Shown here piece after piece: positions 9,325 through 20,172 of a stretch of DNA of 64,000 bases. The position numbers were made by a program, and so were the translations under genes. Within the stretch, counting starts at the first letter, position 1, and every line of letters starts with the position of its first letter. Source of the DNA: Acinetobacter haemolyticus CIP 64.3 = MTCC 9819 (GTDB lineage Bacteria > Pseudomonadota > Gammaproteobacteria > Pseudomonadales > Moraxellaceae); assembly GCF_000369065.1 (NCBI RefSeq), contig NZ_KB849812.1, forward strand, positions 378,804 to 442,803, written 5' to 3'. The notes under the pieces were generated by a model, which ran no database searches, was not told where the DNA came from, and saw nothing but the letters and a program-made list of their open reading frames with translations.

Positions 9325-9765
9325 ATGTCTGAACCTAACAACGTTTTTCAACAGAAAGGACAACATACAAAAACTGGAAACTTAACGTTTCTGACTACGC
9401 AAGTCACACAATGGCAAAAACTTACGAAAATTATTCAACCATTATTGCCCCAACCAGAGCAATGGCAGGTTGTTTGTTATCAACATGGCGTTTTGATCAT
9501 AACAGGTGAAAATCAAGCGATGATTAGTCAACTTAGTTACTTACAAACTCACTATGTCGCGCAGTTCACTCAACTTGAAGTATTCCGTGATTTACGCAAA
9601 ATTCAAGTTCGATTGAGAAACAAAAAACATGTTTCAACAGAACCTGCCCCCGCATCAAAGAAACTTAATTCAGAGACTCAAGAGCTTTTACGCAGTGCCG
9701 CTGAATATGTGAGCGACCCTAAGCTTAGCCAAGCTTTACTACTTTTGGCAAGCAATAAAAAGTAA
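9325..9765 (+). CDS. dciA: DUF721 protein, DciA-type helicase loader
   Basis: A 146-aa member of the DUF721/DciA family, whose studied members help load the replicative helicase DnaB in bacteria without DnaC or DnaI. The characteristic core is at residues 40-95 (QWQVVCYQHGVLIITGENQA followed by SQLSYLQ). AAGGAAG sits 5 nt before the ATG. Its place beside lpxC, where dciA is common in gammaproteobacteria, supports the call. The C-terminal 45 residues are polar and probably flexible. Confidence 0.82.
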   Translation: MSEPNNVFQQKGQHTKTGNLTFLTTQVTQWQKLTKIIQPLLPQPEQWQVVCYQHGVLIITGENQAMISQLSYLQTHYVAQFTQLEVFRDLRKIQVRLRNKKHVSTEPAPASKKLNSETQELLRSAAEYVSDPKLSQALLLLASNKK

Positions 9766-9863
9766 ACAGTACAACTTAAGTGATGGAATATCTTCTTATT
9801 TTCCGTGATTTCCATCTCACTTTCATTTGTTACATTATAACATAGGCAAGAAAAGACAATGAC

Positions 9864-10766
9864 TTATGTCACACTTACGTAAGGAATTGGACAATTATTC
9901 TCGTCATCAAATGTTACAATTTCATAACTACTTGGATCATTCTGAACATTGCGTAATAACTGGTTATTCAGTGCATGACCTGATTTATAACCATCAAACT
10001 TCGCAATGATTTGATGACCTAAAAGATATAAGTCACCCACTGCATCTAATATTTTATGGCGTACAAACTCATCAGCAAAACGCAGACCTTCCTCGTTGAC
10101 CACACCAGTATCATCTACACCTATCGCATTATCTAAACTCGCACCTAAAGCTAAATTATTGGCTTTTAGATAATCCAAATCTTTCATAAAACCAAAAGTT
10201 CGCGCCTCACTCACCTCATATACAAAAGTTTCAGTTGAGAAATCGATCGTTGCTGACTGATATTCTTTAGCAAAGGCGGGATGATCAAAGTCAATAGTAA
10301 AGTTCAGTTGGAAACCAGAATGCGGTGTAAAAATAGCGCGTTTATCTTCGATTAGCGCCTCGACAGGTTTTAAAATTCTTATAAATTTCTTCGGTGCATT
10401 TTGCTCAGCGAGCTCACCTTGCATCAACAAATAAATAAAAGGACCAGCGCTGCCATCCATAATCGGAACTTCTGACGCAGAGACTTCGACGATGAGATTA
10501 TCGATTCCAAGCCCTGCAATCGCACTCATCACATGTTCAATGGTACCGACCTTGATATCTTCTCGAACGAGGTTCGAGCACATAAATGCCTCTTGGATCA
10601 GCATCGCATTTGCTGGTATATCAACAGGGGGATTCAAGTCGATACGACGAAACACAATTCCTCCATCTACGTGATGTGGAACAAAATTAATCAGCACCTT
10701 TTGACCACTGTGCAGACCAATACCGCTCGCTTTCACTACACGTTTAAGAGTCCGTTGTTTCAACAT
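9864..10766 (-). CDS. lpxC: UDP-3-O-acyl-N-acetylglucosamine deacetylase
   Basis: Zinc enzyme for the committed step of lipid A synthesis in the cytoplasm. 300 aa, full length. The zinc ligands are visible: His in GTIEHVMSA (near residue 78) and the [15 protein letters not shown] block (two His and an Asp). It follows ftsZ in the division/wall cluster, but a terminator between them suggests partly separate expression. Loss of LpxC is tolerated in some Acinetobacter and causes colistin resistance; this copy is intact. Confidence 0.98.
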   Translation of the reverse strand: MLKQRTLKRVVKASGIGLHSGQKVLINFVPHHVDGGIVFRRIDLNPPVDIPANAMLIQEAFMCSNLVREDIKVGTIEHVMSAIAGLGIDNLIVEVSASEVPIMDGSAGPFIYLLMQGELAEQNAPKKFIRILKPVEALIEDKRAIFTPHSGFQLNFTIDFDHPAFAKEYQSATIDFSTETFVYEVSEARTFGFMKDLDYLKANNLALGASLDNAIGVDDTGVVNEEGLRFADEFVRHKILDAVGDLYLLGHQIIAKFDGYKSGHALNNQLLRNVQNDPSSYEIVTFDDENNCPIPYVSVT

Positions 10767-10879
10767 GCCATGCCAACTTTATTTGCAAAAACCGATATAA
10801 GTTAGCATATTTGGGTTGTTTTGGCACTTGATAAATCGAATCTGTTGTTGGCAGAAATGTCAATCAATACTTTATTACA

Positions 10880-10912
10880 AAAAATAAAAAAGGGAGGTGC
10901 TCGCCCTCCCTG
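10880..10912 (-). terminator. Terminator between ftsZ and lpxC
   Basis: On the minus strand GGGAGG-GCGAGCA-CCTCCC is followed by TTTTTTATTTTTTG. It lies 21 bp after the ftsZ stop and would limit readthrough into lpxC. Confidence 0.85.
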
Positions 10913-10932
10913 TTTCCAAGTAATTGATTAAA

Positions 10933-12108
10933 TTACTTTCTTTGTTGATTTTTTAGATAATCTTGAATGCTCATCGGAGATGAAAGTGGTGATGAACTTG
11001 GCGCTGCACTACTCGGTGCTTCTGTATTTGCACGCTTACTGATCGCTGGAACATCATCTTCATCAACAGTTTGCGTACCTTGGGAAACAGCCTGTGCATG
11101 AGTGGTACGTTTCTTGGTTTCTACTTCAGATGCATTACGCGTTAAGCCCGTTGCGATCACAGTCACACGTAGTTCATCACGTGCATCTGGATCAAATACA
11201 GTACCGTAGAAAATCTCACCTTCATCCAAGTCAACGATTTGATTGACGACATCAGTGATAATTTCTGTTTCACGCAAGGTAATGTCATCACCACCTGTGA
11301 TATTAATTAACACGCCTTTGGCATTGATAATATTGACATTATCAAGCAATGGGCTACGAATTGCTTGTTCAGCCGCTTGGCGTGCACGATCTTCACCACG
11401 CCCTAGACCAGCACCCATCATGGCGTAACCACGAGTACTCATTGCTGTTTTCAAATCTGCGAAGTCGAGGTTAATATGACCACGATTAACCACTAAATCA
11501 AAGATACTGCGTACCGCATTCAACAACACATCATCCGCCTTTTTATAGGCATCTTTCATTGAAATATCGCCATAAACGCTGAGTAAGCGTTGGTTTGGAA
11601 TAATAATCAAAGAATCAACATGCGCTTCTAAAGCATCAATACCTTTTTCAGCAGACTTTTGACGACGACGACCTTCAAAGTTAAATGGTGTTGTTACGAC
11701 GCCCACAGTTAGGATGCCCATTTCTTTAGCAACCTCGGCAACCACAGGCGCAGCACCCGTACCTGTACCACCGCCCATACCAGCAGTAACAAATACCATG
11801 TCTGTACCTTCAAGGTGTTGACGAATCACTTCACGACTTTCTTCTGCCGCAACTTGCCCCACCTCTGGATTTGCACCAGCACCTAAACCACGGGTACTTT
11901 GTTCGCCCAATTGAATTTTGAATGGCGCATTCATACAATCAAGTGCTTGCTTATCCGTATTCGCACAAACAAATTTCACGCCTTGAATATCTGACTGCAC
12001 CATGTGCTGGACAGCATTTCCGCCCCCACCACCAACGCCAAACACTGTGAAACGGGCTTGACCGTTGCCATCGTCTAGTTCATCTTCTATAAATTCAAAT
12101 GAGGCCAT
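10933..12108 (-). CDS. ftsZ: Cell division GTPase FtsZ
   Basis: Tubulin-like GTPase that forms the division ring. 391 aa with the nucleotide motifs [11 protein letters not shown] near residue 25 and the tubulin signature [10 protein letters not shown] near residue 115. A Ser/Pro-rich linker leads to the C-terminal peptide SIQDYLKNQ, which in other bacteria binds FtsA and ZipA. A 265-bp gap separates it from ftsA, wide enough for its own promoters. A terminator follows. Confidence 0.99.
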   Translation of the reverse strand: MASFEFIEDELDDGNGQARFTVFGVGGGGGNAVQHMVQSDIQGVKFVCANTDKQALDCMNAPFKIQLGEQSTRGLGAGANPEVGQVAAEESREVIRQHLEGTDMVFVTAGMGGGTGTGAAPVVAEVAKEMGILTVGVVTTPFNFEGRRRQKSAEKGIDALEAHVDSLIIIPNQRLLSVYGDISMKDAYKKADDVLLNAVRSIFDLVVNRGHINLDFADLKTAMSTRGYAMMGAGLGRGEDRARQAAEQAIRSPLLDNVNIINAKGVLINITGGDDITLRETEIITDVVNQIVDLDEGEIFYGTVFDPDARDELRVTVIATGLTRNASEVETKKRTTHAQAVSQGTQTVDEDDVPAISKRANTEAPSSAAPSSSPLSSPMSIQDYLKNQQRK

Positions 12109-12373
12109 GACCTTTAGATTTCCTAATATATTAATGGCAGTTACTTCAGCCCGTTACTGCCCTGATTTTTAAAACTACTGATGTTTAGGATGCTGTTCAA
12201 TAATCACTAGCTTGTCAAGTACAGTGACCTACTATTACAACTTCTTAACAAATTTTCCCAAAAAAAACTACAACTAAGGGTTTGTTTAGATTTCTACCCT
12301 GCCTTGCCTAATTAGCTAAAAAACCAATGTCGCAATGTGAGTTATAACGCTCAAGGCAGAATCTCAGCAAATC
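12109..12373. other. ftsA-ftsZ intergenic region
   Basis: 265 bp without a gene. It probably carries ftsZ promoters (minus strand), as in other gammaproteobacteria. I see no clear terminator for ftsA and no other named element. Confidence 0.4.
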
Positions 12374-13636
12374 CTAAAATATAGCCTTTAATTTGCTATT
12401 CAATGCATTCCAACCATTGGCAACACGTTCGACAAAACTACGCTCGGTTGCTTCTTCTGGTTCTTCGACCACATCTTGCAAATCACTTTGGCTAAACATC
12501 AACAAACCCGCAGCTGTTGCATACATTGAACGACGTAGTGCTGGTAGATGTTGATCATCGGCATAGACCTGTAACGGTGGATTGCCCAAATGCGCAGAAA
12601 CGCCCAACATACGACGTGCCAAATTCACCATGCCTTCAATCTGACATGCATCACCTGTTAATACAACACCATGATACAAACCATGAATCGCACCGCTATG
12701 CTCTAATTCTTCACGGATCATCGCAAAAATTTCTTCATAACGCGCAATGATAATCTCAGCCAATTCAATGCGGCTAATGGTTTGTGTCCCATCAATGCCT
12801 TGTACCTGAATCATATGATCAGGCTTCACCACACTGAGATCCACACAACCATGTAATATTTTAATACGTTCTGCTTCTTCTGTGGTGGTTTGTAGAACCG
12901 CAGCAATATCTCGTGTTACATTTTCACCACCACGCTGTAAAGTTCGCGCCAAAGCTAAACGACCATCTAAATACACCGCAATATTGGTTATACCAGCTCC
13001 GATATCCACCAAACATACGCCATATTCTTTTTCATCTTTGAGCAAACTCGCCTCAGCGGTCGCCAAACATGATACGACCATTTTCTCCACCCCAATATTC
13101 GCCCCTTTCATGGCGCGATCAAGGTTTTGCATGGTGCTGATTGGCATCATCATGAGCTGATAATGTCCTGTCATGCTATGCGCTGACATATTGACTGGGT
13201 TTTGTACCCATTCACCAGAATCGCCAAGCTCAAAACCTAACGGCACAGCACTCGCCAAATAATAGTCAGGTGAAACATGGCTAGCTTTCGCCAGTTCTAA
13301 AGCGCGCACCACTTCATTGGTTGTAATAATATGATCGTGGTTTGCCACAGGCGTACGACCTGATGCATAAAAACTTTGTAATTCTGTACTTGGAATAGAT
13401 ACCCACGCACTATGAATACGGCACTCTGCCATATCCTCAGCTTCGGATACCGCATTTTTAATAGCCGCAATCACCTTGTCGAGACTGACTATCTTGCCTT
13501 TCACCATACCACGGTTACGAGCAGACGCCATGCCAATCACTTGAATCTTATCGGGCGCATGGATTTTACCAATTAAAACTGTGACCTTATGAGTCCCAAT
13601 GTCAATCGTAACAACTGAGGGAACAGTTTCACTCAT
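12374..13636 (-). CDS. ftsA: Cell division protein FtsA
   Basis: Actin-like ATPase that tethers FtsZ to the membrane. The ATG at 13636 (MSETVPSVVTIDIGTHKV) fits family length (420 aa). The upstream extension would need a TTG start at 13693. The ATPase motifs are TIDIGTHKV at the N-terminus, CLVDIGAGITNIAVY in the middle and GVVLTGDACQIEGM near residue 330. The extreme C-terminus (VANGWNALNSKLKAIF) looks like the usual amphipathic membrane-targeting helix. It lies downstream of ftsQ in one transcription unit. Confidence 0.97.
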   Translation of the reverse strand: MSETVPSVVTIDIGTHKVTVLIGKIHAPDKIQVIGMASARNRGMVKGKIVSLDKVIAAIKNAVSEAEDMAECRIHSAWVSIPSTELQSFYASGRTPVANHDHIITTNEVVRALELAKASHVSPDYYLASAVPLGFELGDSGEWVQNPVNMSAHSMTGHYQLMMMPISTMQNLDRAMKGANIGVEKMVVSCLATAEASLLKDEKEYGVCLVDIGAGITNIAVYLDGRLALARTLQRGGENVTRDIAAVLQTTTEEAERIKILHGCVDLSVVKPDHMIQVQGIDGTQTISRIELAEIIIARYEEIFAMIREELEHSGAIHGLYHGVVLTGDACQIEGMVNLARRMLGVSAHLGNPPLQVYADDQHLPALRRSMYATAAGLLMFSQSDLQDVVEEPEEATERSFVERVANGWNALNSKLKAIF

Positions 13637-13701
13637 TACTTCAATACCATATCTTTTGTTGTTTAGTACGGGCAAACTGCCTGTTGTTTTCAAGCCACGT
13701 A

Positions 13702-14559
13702 TTATGGCTTTGCCTGAATTCCACCTGCAAGGCTTGTGTCATCAATCGTTACAACAAACTGACCGTTGACGATCTTAGGCGGCGTTGCATTTCTCCACTG
13801 GATTGCCAGTCCATTTCGATAACGCAAATCAATCGCCGAGATCTTCGGCCATACAGGTTTAAGATCCGTTTGTGCCAAATGGCTTAAGCGCTGTAACTTA
13901 TTCATGGTTTGATCTTGATCAACGATAATACGTAAACCCGAATCAAACTGCATAAACCATGTCATACGCTCGGTTAAATACAATTCTTTCAGACGTAAAT
14001 CTGCTGGCTGAAACAATTGACTAATTTCATTATAACGACGCATCATCATTTTGGATTGGCTGACGGGCCCATGTAAAAGCGGTAGATTAGGATGTGCTTT
14101 TGGCACAGCCTCGCTAAACACCTCACCATTGTCACTGAGCAAACGCCCTGTTCCCCAACGCGCAATCGGATGGCGCGGCATGACCCGCACTCGAATTGCA
14201 TTTGGCCAAGCTCGTGACACCACCACACGGTCAACCCAAGACACTTTTAACGCGTAATCTCGAATTTGCTCTAAATCCGAGGTAAAGTAATTATCTTTAA
14301 TCACTGGACTCAACTGCTGGATCAGCTGTTGATTTTCTTGTTCTGAATTTGTACCAACGACCTGCAGTTCCGCCACAGTCGCATCGGTCATCACTTTATA
14401 TAAACCATAGATGCCCAATGCTAACACTGCAAATGCAACCACCAGCAATATCCAACCACCAGCATTCACCATTTTTTGTTTTGGTGTCGGTGGTTTCTCG
14501 TGGATTGAGCTAATCGCTGGTCGTTGCTTGCGACGCATAGATGCAGGAAGTTGAGCCAT
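13702..14559 (-). CDS. ftsQ: Cell division protein FtsQ
   Basis: Divisome membrane protein that recruits FtsL and FtsB. 285 aa: a basic cytoplasmic N-terminus, one membrane segment at about residues 33-55 (WILLVVAFAVLALGIYGLY), then a POTRA domain beginning ATVAELQVVG and the FtsQ beta domain (SWVDRVVVSRAWPNAIRV). Only 4 bp separate it from ddl, so the two are clearly in one operon. Confidence 0.96.
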   Translation of the reverse strand: MAQLPASMRRKQRPAISSIHEKPPTPKQKMVNAGGWILLVVAFAVLALGIYGLYKVMTDATVAELQVVGTNSEQENQQLIQQLSPVIKDNYFTSDLEQIRDYALKVSWVDRVVVSRAWPNAIRVRVMPRHPIARWGTGRLLSDNGEVFSEAVPKAHPNLPLLHGPVSQSKMMMRRYNEISQLFQPADLRLKELYLTERMTWFMQFDSGLRIIVDQDQTMNKLQRLSHLAQTDLKPVWPKISAIDLRYRNGLAIQWRNATPPKIVNGQFVVTIDDTSLAGGIQAKP

Positions 14560-14563
14560 AAAA

Positions 14564-15490
14564 CTAAACCGACGCTGCTAAGGTTTGCTCTAAAATCGCA
14601 ACACAGAGCGCATCAAAACTATAACCTACCGCTTGAGCAGCCTTTGGTACTAAAGAGTGGCTGGTCATGCCTGGGACAGTATTCACTTCTAACAACCAGA
14701 AATTGCCTTGTTCATCCTGCATTGCATCAATACGCCCCCACCCTTCGGCACCAACGGCTTGGAAAGCACGCAAGCAAAGAACTTGTAATGTCTTTTCTTC
14801 TGCTTCACTCAATCCACATGGAATACCATACTCCACATCATTGCGTTGGTATTTTGCTTCATAGTCATAAAACGCGACATCAGCAGGTGGCTGTAGGCGA
14901 ATCACTGGCAAAGGCTGACCATTTAAAAATGAAATGGTAAATTCACGACCTGTAATCCATTTTTCAGCCATCACCACTGCATCATGTGCTGTGGCTTTTG
15001 CAATTGCAGCAGCAAAGTCTTCGGTTTTTTCAACTTTACTCATACCGACACTAGAGCCTTCATGTACAGGCTTGATAATGACTGGCAAACCAAGATCAGC
15101 AATCACTGCATCTAAATCAGTGTCTTTCGTAATGATACGATATGGCGCTGTTGGTAAATCACTACCCTGCCAAATTTGCTTGGTTTTGACTTTATCCATC
15201 CCAATCGCTGAACCTTGTACGCCAGTGCCTGTGTACGGAATATTCAGCCATTCAAGCACACCTTGAATTTGACCATCTTCCCCACCACGACCATGCAACA
15301 CAATAAAAGCACGATCATAAGCAACCAGCTCTGTCACACTGCGCTCTTGTGGGTCAAATGCCTCAGCTTGTACACCCGAACGTAATAATGCCTCTAGCAC
15401 AGCCTGACCACTGTCCAATGACACAGCACGCTCAGCTGACTTCCCACCCAATAACACAGCAACTTTGCCGAATTTTGCAGCATTTGACAC
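14564..15490 (-). CDS. ddl: D-alanine-D-alanine ligase
   Basis: ATP-grasp ligase making the D-Ala-D-Ala dipeptide for peptidoglycan. 308 aa, B-type length, beginning with a GTG codon that has AAGGA 8 nt upstream. Visible motifs: VLLGGKSAERAVSLDSG (residues 12-28), LHGRGGEDG, PVIIKPVHEGSSVGMSKV for ATP binding, and EVNTVPGMTSHSL at the metal site. Part of murC-ddl-ftsQ. Confidence 0.97.
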   Translation of the reverse strand: MSNAAKFGKVAVLLGGKSAERAVSLDSGQAVLEALLRSGVQAEAFDPQERSVTELVAYDRAFIVLHGRGGEDGQIQGVLEWLNIPYTGTGVQGSAIGMDKVKTKQIWQGSDLPTAPYRIITKDTDLDAVIADLGLPVIIKPVHEGSSVGMSKVEKTEDFAAAIAKATAHDAVVMAEKWITGREFTISFLNGQPLPVIRLQPPADVAFYDYEAKYQRNDVEYGIPCGLSEAEEKTLQVLCLRAFQAVGAEGWGRIDAMQDEQGNFWLLEVNTVPGMTSHSLVPKAAQAVGYSFDALCVAILEQTLAASV

Positions 15491-15529
15491 GTTTATATCC
15501 TTAAAACTTTTAATATTTACAAAACAAAA

Positions 15530-16975
15530 TTATTCGGCATACAGACGATGCTGAGCCAATTCTACCGAAATTGCACCAACGTTACCCGCACCTTGTGTTA
15601 ATAACAGGTCATTGCCTTGTAACACTTTTTGTAGAACACTCGGTAAATTTCCATCAACAGGGTCAACCAAAATCGGTTCAACCTCACCACGCAAACGTAT
15701 ACTGCGTGCCAATGCTCGACTATCTGCGCCAACAATCGGTTTTTCACCTGCCGAATAAACTTCCAATAATAACAATTGGTCCACTTGTGACAACACTTCC
15801 ACAAAGTCATCAAAACAATCACGTGTACGGCTGTAACGATGCGGTTGGAACAACATCACCAAACGACGATCTGGATGACTGGCACGTGCTGCTTTAATCG
15901 TCGCCTCAACTTCTTTTGGATGATGACCATAATCATCAACCAACTTCACGAGGCCATCGCCCACTTCAAACTCACCCTGAACTTGGAAACGACGCCCGAC
16001 GCCACTAAACCCAGCCAATGCACGGCAGATTGCGTCATCAGATACACCTTCATCTGTTGCCACACCAATTGCTGCAAGCGCATTCAAGACATTGTGTAAA
16101 CCGGGCTGATTCACGGTAACACGCAATGGTTCACGATCTTTGCGCAACACAGTGAAATGTGAACGCATGCCATCCTGCTCAACGTCGATTGCACGAATAT
16201 CGTTATCTTCATCAAAACCATAGGTCAATACTGGACGACCAACTCGCGGTAAAATCTCACGAATATTGGCATCATCACCACAAACAACAGCCAAACCATA
16301 GAACGGTAAATTATGGAGAAATTGAATAAACGTATCTTTTAACTTATCAAAACTACCTTCATAGGTATCCATGTGATCCGCATCAATATTGGTCACAATT
16401 GCAGCCATCGGCTGTAAATACAAGAATGATGCATCAGACTCATCCGCCTCAGCCACAATGATACGGCTGTCACCCAGCGCTGCATTGACACCGGTGCTAT
16501 TCAACAATCCACCAATCACATAGGTTGGATCAAGATTGCCTTCCGCCAACATGGTAGTCAACAAGCTGGTTGTTGTGGTTTTTCCATGTGTCCCCGCAAC
16601 GGCAATCCCGTGACGATAACGCATGAGCTCACCCAACATTTCAGCACGACGTACAATCGGAGTACGTTGCTCAATCGCTGCTTTTACTTCAGGATTTTCA
16701 GGATCAATCGCCGTCGACACCACCAGTACATCAGCATATTTAATATTGTCAGCAGTGTGACCGATATAAACTTTAATGTTATTCGCTTCGAGCTGTGCCG
16801 TAGTTTTCGAAGCTTTGATATCAGAACCAGATACTTTATAGCCTTGGTTACTCAACACTTCAGCAATACCGCACATCCCCGCACCACCAATACCAACAAA
16901 GTGGATATGTTTAATACGGCGCATTTCTGGCACTTTAATCAGCTTTTTGGCTTGGTTTGGACTTGTTGGAGACAT
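15530..16975 (-). CDS. murC: UDP-N-acetylmuramate-L-alanine ligase
   Basis: Mur ligase adding the first amino acid of the peptidoglycan stem. 481 aa. Motifs: [17 protein letters not shown] near residue 25 (nucleotide-sugar fold), the ATP P-loop GTHGKTTTT near residue 128, and [10 protein letters not shown] in the C-terminal part. It lies 13 bp after murG and 39 bp before ddl. Confidence 0.98.
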   Translation of the reverse strand: MSPTSPNQAKKLIKVPEMRRIKHIHFVGIGGAGMCGIAEVLSNQGYKVSGSDIKASKTTAQLEANNIKVYIGHTADNIKYADVLVVSTAIDPENPEVKAAIEQRTPIVRRAEMLGELMRYRHGIAVAGTHGKTTTTSLLTTMLAEGNLDPTYVIGGLLNSTGVNAALGDSRIIVAEADESDASFLYLQPMAAIVTNIDADHMDTYEGSFDKLKDTFIQFLHNLPFYGLAVVCGDDANIREILPRVGRPVLTYGFDEDNDIRAIDVEQDGMRSHFTVLRKDREPLRVTVNQPGLHNVLNALAAIGVATDEGVSDDAICRALAGFSGVGRRFQVQGEFEVGDGLVKLVDDYGHHPKEVEATIKAARASHPDRRLVMLFQPHRYSRTRDCFDDFVEVLSQVDQLLLLEVYSAGEKPIVGADSRALARSIRLRGEVEPILVDPVDGNLPSVLQKVLQGNDLLLTQGAGNVGAISVELAQHRLYAE

Positions 16976-16988
16976 AAATAAACTCGAA

Positions 16989-18086
16989 TTACAATTTTTG
17001 AATCAGATCAACCACATGCTGCGTTGCATTTGGTTGCGCCTGTTGACGTGCTTTGATTGCCATTTCAGAAAGTAGCTGGCGGTTAAGTAGATGCCCAAAC
17101 AACTCATCCAAAGCCGCTGGTGTCATCTCCGCTTGCTGGCAAATCTTGGCAGCCCCCACATTTGCTAAAAATTTTGCATTTGCTGTTTGGTGATCATCGA
17201 CCGCGATTGGTAAAGGAACAAAAACTGCTGCAAGTCCTGCAGTCGCCACCTCTGTGACTGTTAAGGCTCCTGCACGACAAATAATCAAATCCGCCTCACT
17301 ATACGCTTTAGCCATATCATGAATAAATGGCTCAACCGTAACATTTAGACCTTCAGGTGCATCCTGATAACGTACACGCGTTGCTTCTTGTTGGTTTTGA
17401 CCACATTGATGGAACACATTCAATGCTACATCGACCTTTTTTAAGGCTTCAGGCAATCGCTCATTCAGCGCTTGTGCTCCCAACGATCCCCCAACAATCA
17501 AAATATTCAGTGCTTGTTGTTCTTGTTCACGGGTTTGGTAGCGCCATGAAGGATTTAATATTGCAGTGATCTCAGCGCGGACAGGATTTCCCGTAGTCAC
17601 CACTTTATCACTGGTCGGGAAAGTATTTGGAAAAGCCTGACACACGGTTGTGGCAATACGTGCCAATTGGGTATTGGTAAAACCTGCAATCGCATTTTGT
17701 TCATGGATTAAAATAGGAATACCCAAAATACGAGCAGCTAATCCCCCTGGACCTGCAACATAACCACCAAAACCAGCAACCGCATCAATATTGAGCTGCT
17801 TCATGTAGCGCATCGCGCTGAATGTTGCTTTTAAAATTTTAAACGGTGCGCTGAGCTTACGCAGTAAACCATTACCACGTACACCTTGAATATCAATTTG
17901 ATAAATTGGAATATTTTGATCTTTGAGCAACCGATTTTCCATTCCCGCAGGCGTTGCTAACCACGAGACTTGACAGCCTTCTTGTTGAAGTTGTTTGGCA
18001 ACAGCAAGTGCAGGAAAAACATGTCCGCCAGTACCTGCAGCCATCATCAAGACATGTTTAGGTTTGTTGTGTGGTGAATTGGTCAC
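16989..18086 (-). CDS. murG: MurG glycosyltransferase (lipid II synthesis)
   Basis: Peripheral membrane transferase that adds GlcNAc to lipid I. 365 aa, likely starting at a GTG. The GT28 signature [15 protein letters not shown] is at residues 15-29 and the second Gly-rich motif [11 protein letters not shown] is near residue 200. The acceptor-site segment [15 protein letters not shown] is near residue 275. It is the first gene of this block here. ftsW, usually upstream, is absent: gshB lies on that side instead. Confidence 0.97.
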   Translation of the reverse strand: MTNSPHNKPKHVLMMAAGTGGHVFPALAVAKQLQQEGCQVSWLATPAGMENRLLKDQNIPIYQIDIQGVRGNGLLRKLSAPFKILKATFSAMRYMKQLNIDAVAGFGGYVAGPGGLAARILGIPILIHEQNAIAGFTNTQLARIATTVCQAFPNTFPTSDKVVTTGNPVRAEITAILNPSWRYQTREQEQQALNILIVGGSLGAQALNERLPEALKKVDVALNVFHQCGQNQQEATRVRYQDAPEGLNVTVEPFIHDMAKAYSEADLIICRAGALTVTEVATAGLAAVFVPLPIAVDDHQTANAKFLANVGAAKICQQAEMTPAALDELFGHLLNRQLLSEMAIKARQQAQPNATQHVVDLIQKL

Positions 18087-18307
18087 GGTCTAATTCTTCA
18101 ACTCAAAAAAAGAAGGTTATCGTCTATTGTTTTCGGGCGTTATTTTAATCCTAAAGCTTCATTCACGAAAAGCGAATTTCACTTGTTTACAACAGAAAGC
18201 TCGGCTTTTTTCAATTGTTTGCTAAAAACACGATGATGTCTACATTGAATTGCCTATTTAGTACCAAGTTCGGTAAAAATTCACATGGGCAATTCGGTCA
18301 AAAATAT

Positions 18308-18332
18308 AGGGGCTGTTAACATTTCAGCCCCT
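18308..18332 (-). terminator. Hairpin after gshB
   Basis: Perfect 8-bp arms AGGGGCTG/CAGCCCCT with a 9-nt loop begin 7 bp after the gshB stop. The T-runs on each side are moderate (TATATTTTTG on the minus strand). Confidence 0.7.
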
Positions 18333-18339
18333 CATTTTT

Positions 18340-19284
18340 TTAGTGTGTACGACCCGCTTCGAGCACAGAAAAAAGATCATCCGCAATCGAAGTACCATAT
18401 TGCGCATCAATCTCACGAATACAGGTTGGGCTGGTCACATTAATTTCAGTGACATAATTACCAATCACATCTAAACCGACAAAAACCAAACCTTTTTCAC
18501 GCAAGAAAGGACCGACTTTTGCCGCAATCAATTTATCATTTTCAGTGAGTGGTCGCGCCTGCCCCAAACCACCTGCCGCTAAATTACCACGCACTTCACC
18601 ATTTTGCGGAATTCGCGCTAAGCAATAGGGAATCGGTTCACCATTGACCATCAAGATCCGCTTATCCCCTTCTACAATTTCTGGAATATAGCGTTGTGCC
18701 ATGATTGGGCGTGTACCCAATTCAGTCAACATTTCTAAAGTCGAACCGATATTCACACCATCTTGGTATAAACGGAAAATCCCAGTTCCTCCCATACCAT
18801 CAAGTGGCTTTACAATCACATCACCATGCTCAGTAATAAACTCGCGAATTAAGCTTTGCTGTGACGTCACTAGCGTTGGCACTTGTAACTCTGGAAATTG
18901 GGTCGCAAACAGCTTTTCATTACAATCCCGCAGCGATTGTGGTTTGTTAATAATCCACACGCCTTCACGTTCAGCTTGTTCCAAGATATAAGTGGTATAG
19001 ACAAAATTCATGTCAAACGGTGGGTCTTTACGCATCAATACCACATCATAGTCAGCCAATGACTCTTTGCGCTGCTCACCCAACTCATAATAATGGTTAT
19101 AATCTTCAAAGACTTTAAGCGGTGCAATCAAACCAAACGCTTTACCTTGGTCGATATATAAATCGTGTTGTAATGCATAACCCAGCTCATGTCCGCGACG
19201 ACTAGCCGCCCATAACATTGCCATCGTGGAATCTTTCTTGAGATTCACGGTTTCTATTGGGTCCATCACGACAAGTACACGCAT
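18340..19284 (-). CDS. gshB: Glutathione synthetase
   Basis: ATP-grasp enzyme joining gamma-glutamylcysteine and glycine. 314 aa. Recognisable segments are VVMDPIETVNLKKDST at the N-terminus, the ATP-binding VKPLDGMGGTGIFRL (near residue 160), and GLDVIGNYVTEINVTSPTC near the C-terminus. The partner gshA is in this window at 49.2 kb. A glutathione peroxidase gene lies just upstream on the same strand with its own terminator. Confidence 0.98.
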   Translation of the reverse strand: MRVLVVMDPIETVNLKKDSTMAMLWAASRRGHELGYALQHDLYIDQGKAFGLIAPLKVFEDYNHYYELGEQRKESLADYDVVLMRKDPPFDMNFVYTTYILEQAEREGVWIINKPQSLRDCNEKLFATQFPELQVPTLVTSQQSLIREFITEHGDVIVKPLDGMGGTGIFRLYQDGVNIGSTLEMLTELGTRPIMAQRYIPEIVEGDKRILMVNGEPIPYCLARIPQNGEVRGNLAAGGLGQARPLTENDKLIAAKVGPFLREKGLVFVGLDVIGNYVTEINVTSPTCIREIDAQYGTSIADDLFSVLEAGRTH

Positions 19285-19450
19285 AATCTGACGCTCGTAT
19301 TTTTAAATCTTGGCAAAAAGTATATCGAAGTTTGCAGCTGATCGTGCAACAAGTTGTGTAATTCTTAACTCGAAAAAATTCCAATTGATTCAGATGACTA
19401 CATCAGGTTTATTTTAAAGAAGATTTTTATCTTTCATTATAAATAAAAAA

Positions 19451-19483
19451 AATTACTGGCAAATGAATCCATCCCCAGTAATT
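19451..19483 (-). terminator. Terminator of the glutathione peroxidase gene
   Basis: Perfect 9-bp arms AATTACTGG/CCAGTAATT; on the minus strand they are followed by TTTTTTTATTTAT. It begins 28 bp after the stop codon. Confidence 0.85.
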
Positions 19484-19510
19484 CGTGCAACATTCGATTT
19501 CAGATTCAAA

Positions 19511-19993
19511 TTAAGCCAAAAGTTTCTGAATATCTTTGCCAATTTTTTCGGGCTTGGTGGTTGGAGAATAACGCTTGATCACTTTACCGTTTTGGTTAAT
19601 CAAAAATTTGGTGAAATTCCATTTGATGCTTTCACTCCCTAAAATGCCTTTGGCTTCTGAAGTCAAATATTTATATAGTGGATGGGCATTTGTACCATTT
19701 ACATCAATTTTGGCAAACATGGGAAATGACACGCCATAGTTACGCTGACAAAAACTGCCAATCTCTTCATTACTTGATGGGTCTTGGTTAGCAAATTGGT
19801 TACAGGGGAAGCCCAAAATCACTAAACCTTGCTGTTGATAATCTTGATATAGCTTTTCAAGTCCCTCAAATTGTGGGGTTAAGCCACACTGACTTGCAGT
19901 GTTAACCACCAATAAAACTTTGCCTTGATAGTCTGCAAGGTTCTTTTGCTCGCCTTCTAACAATTCTGCCTGAAAATCATAAATTGTGGTCAT
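19511..19993 (-). CDS. Glutathione peroxidase (thiol peroxidase, BtuE-like)
   Basis: Reduces hydroperoxides. 160 aa with the peroxidatic Cys in [16 protein letters not shown] (near residue 36), the second motif [15 protein letters not shown] and the WNFTKFL block with catalytic Trp/Asn. It is a Cys rather than a selenocysteine enzyme. GAGG precedes the ATG. It is divergent from an OhrR-like regulator, and a perfect palindrome lies between them, so induction by organic peroxides is likely. Confidence 0.95.
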   Translation of the reverse strand: MTTIYDFQAELLEGEQKNLADYQGKVLLVVNTASQCGLTPQFEGLEKLYQDYQQQGLVILGFPCNQFANQDPSSNEEIGSFCQRNYGVSFPMFAKIDVNGTNAHPLYKYLTSEAKGILGSESIKWNFTKFLINQNGKVIKRYSPTTKPEKIGKDIQKLLA

Positions 19994-20069
19994 ACCACAC
20001 CTCTCTTTGATTCAATCGATCTTATTTACCTAATCGCTGTTTGCATTTGTTCAGCCGCGGATATTAATA

Positions 20070-20094
20070 TTGCACACAATTATATTGTGTGCAA
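20070..20094. promoter_or_regulatory. Operator between peroxidase and OhrR-like regulator
   Basis: A perfect inverted repeat, TTGCACACAAT-TAT-ATTGTGTGCAA, with 11-bp arms. A further partial copy, TTATGCACAATATAC, follows at about 20100. The position in the divergent promoter region fits a MarR/OhrR operator controlling both genes. Confidence 0.85.
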
Positions 20095-20172
20095 GTTAAT
20101 TATGCACAATATACTTTTATTCATTTCCAAACTATACTGTCACCTAGCAAAAACGATGTTGAGGAGCGAAGC

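Noticed and set aside
12885..13160. Frames on the opposite strand within ftsA and ftsQ as genes
   Set aside because: They follow the codon pattern of the real genes on the other strand and have no start signals.
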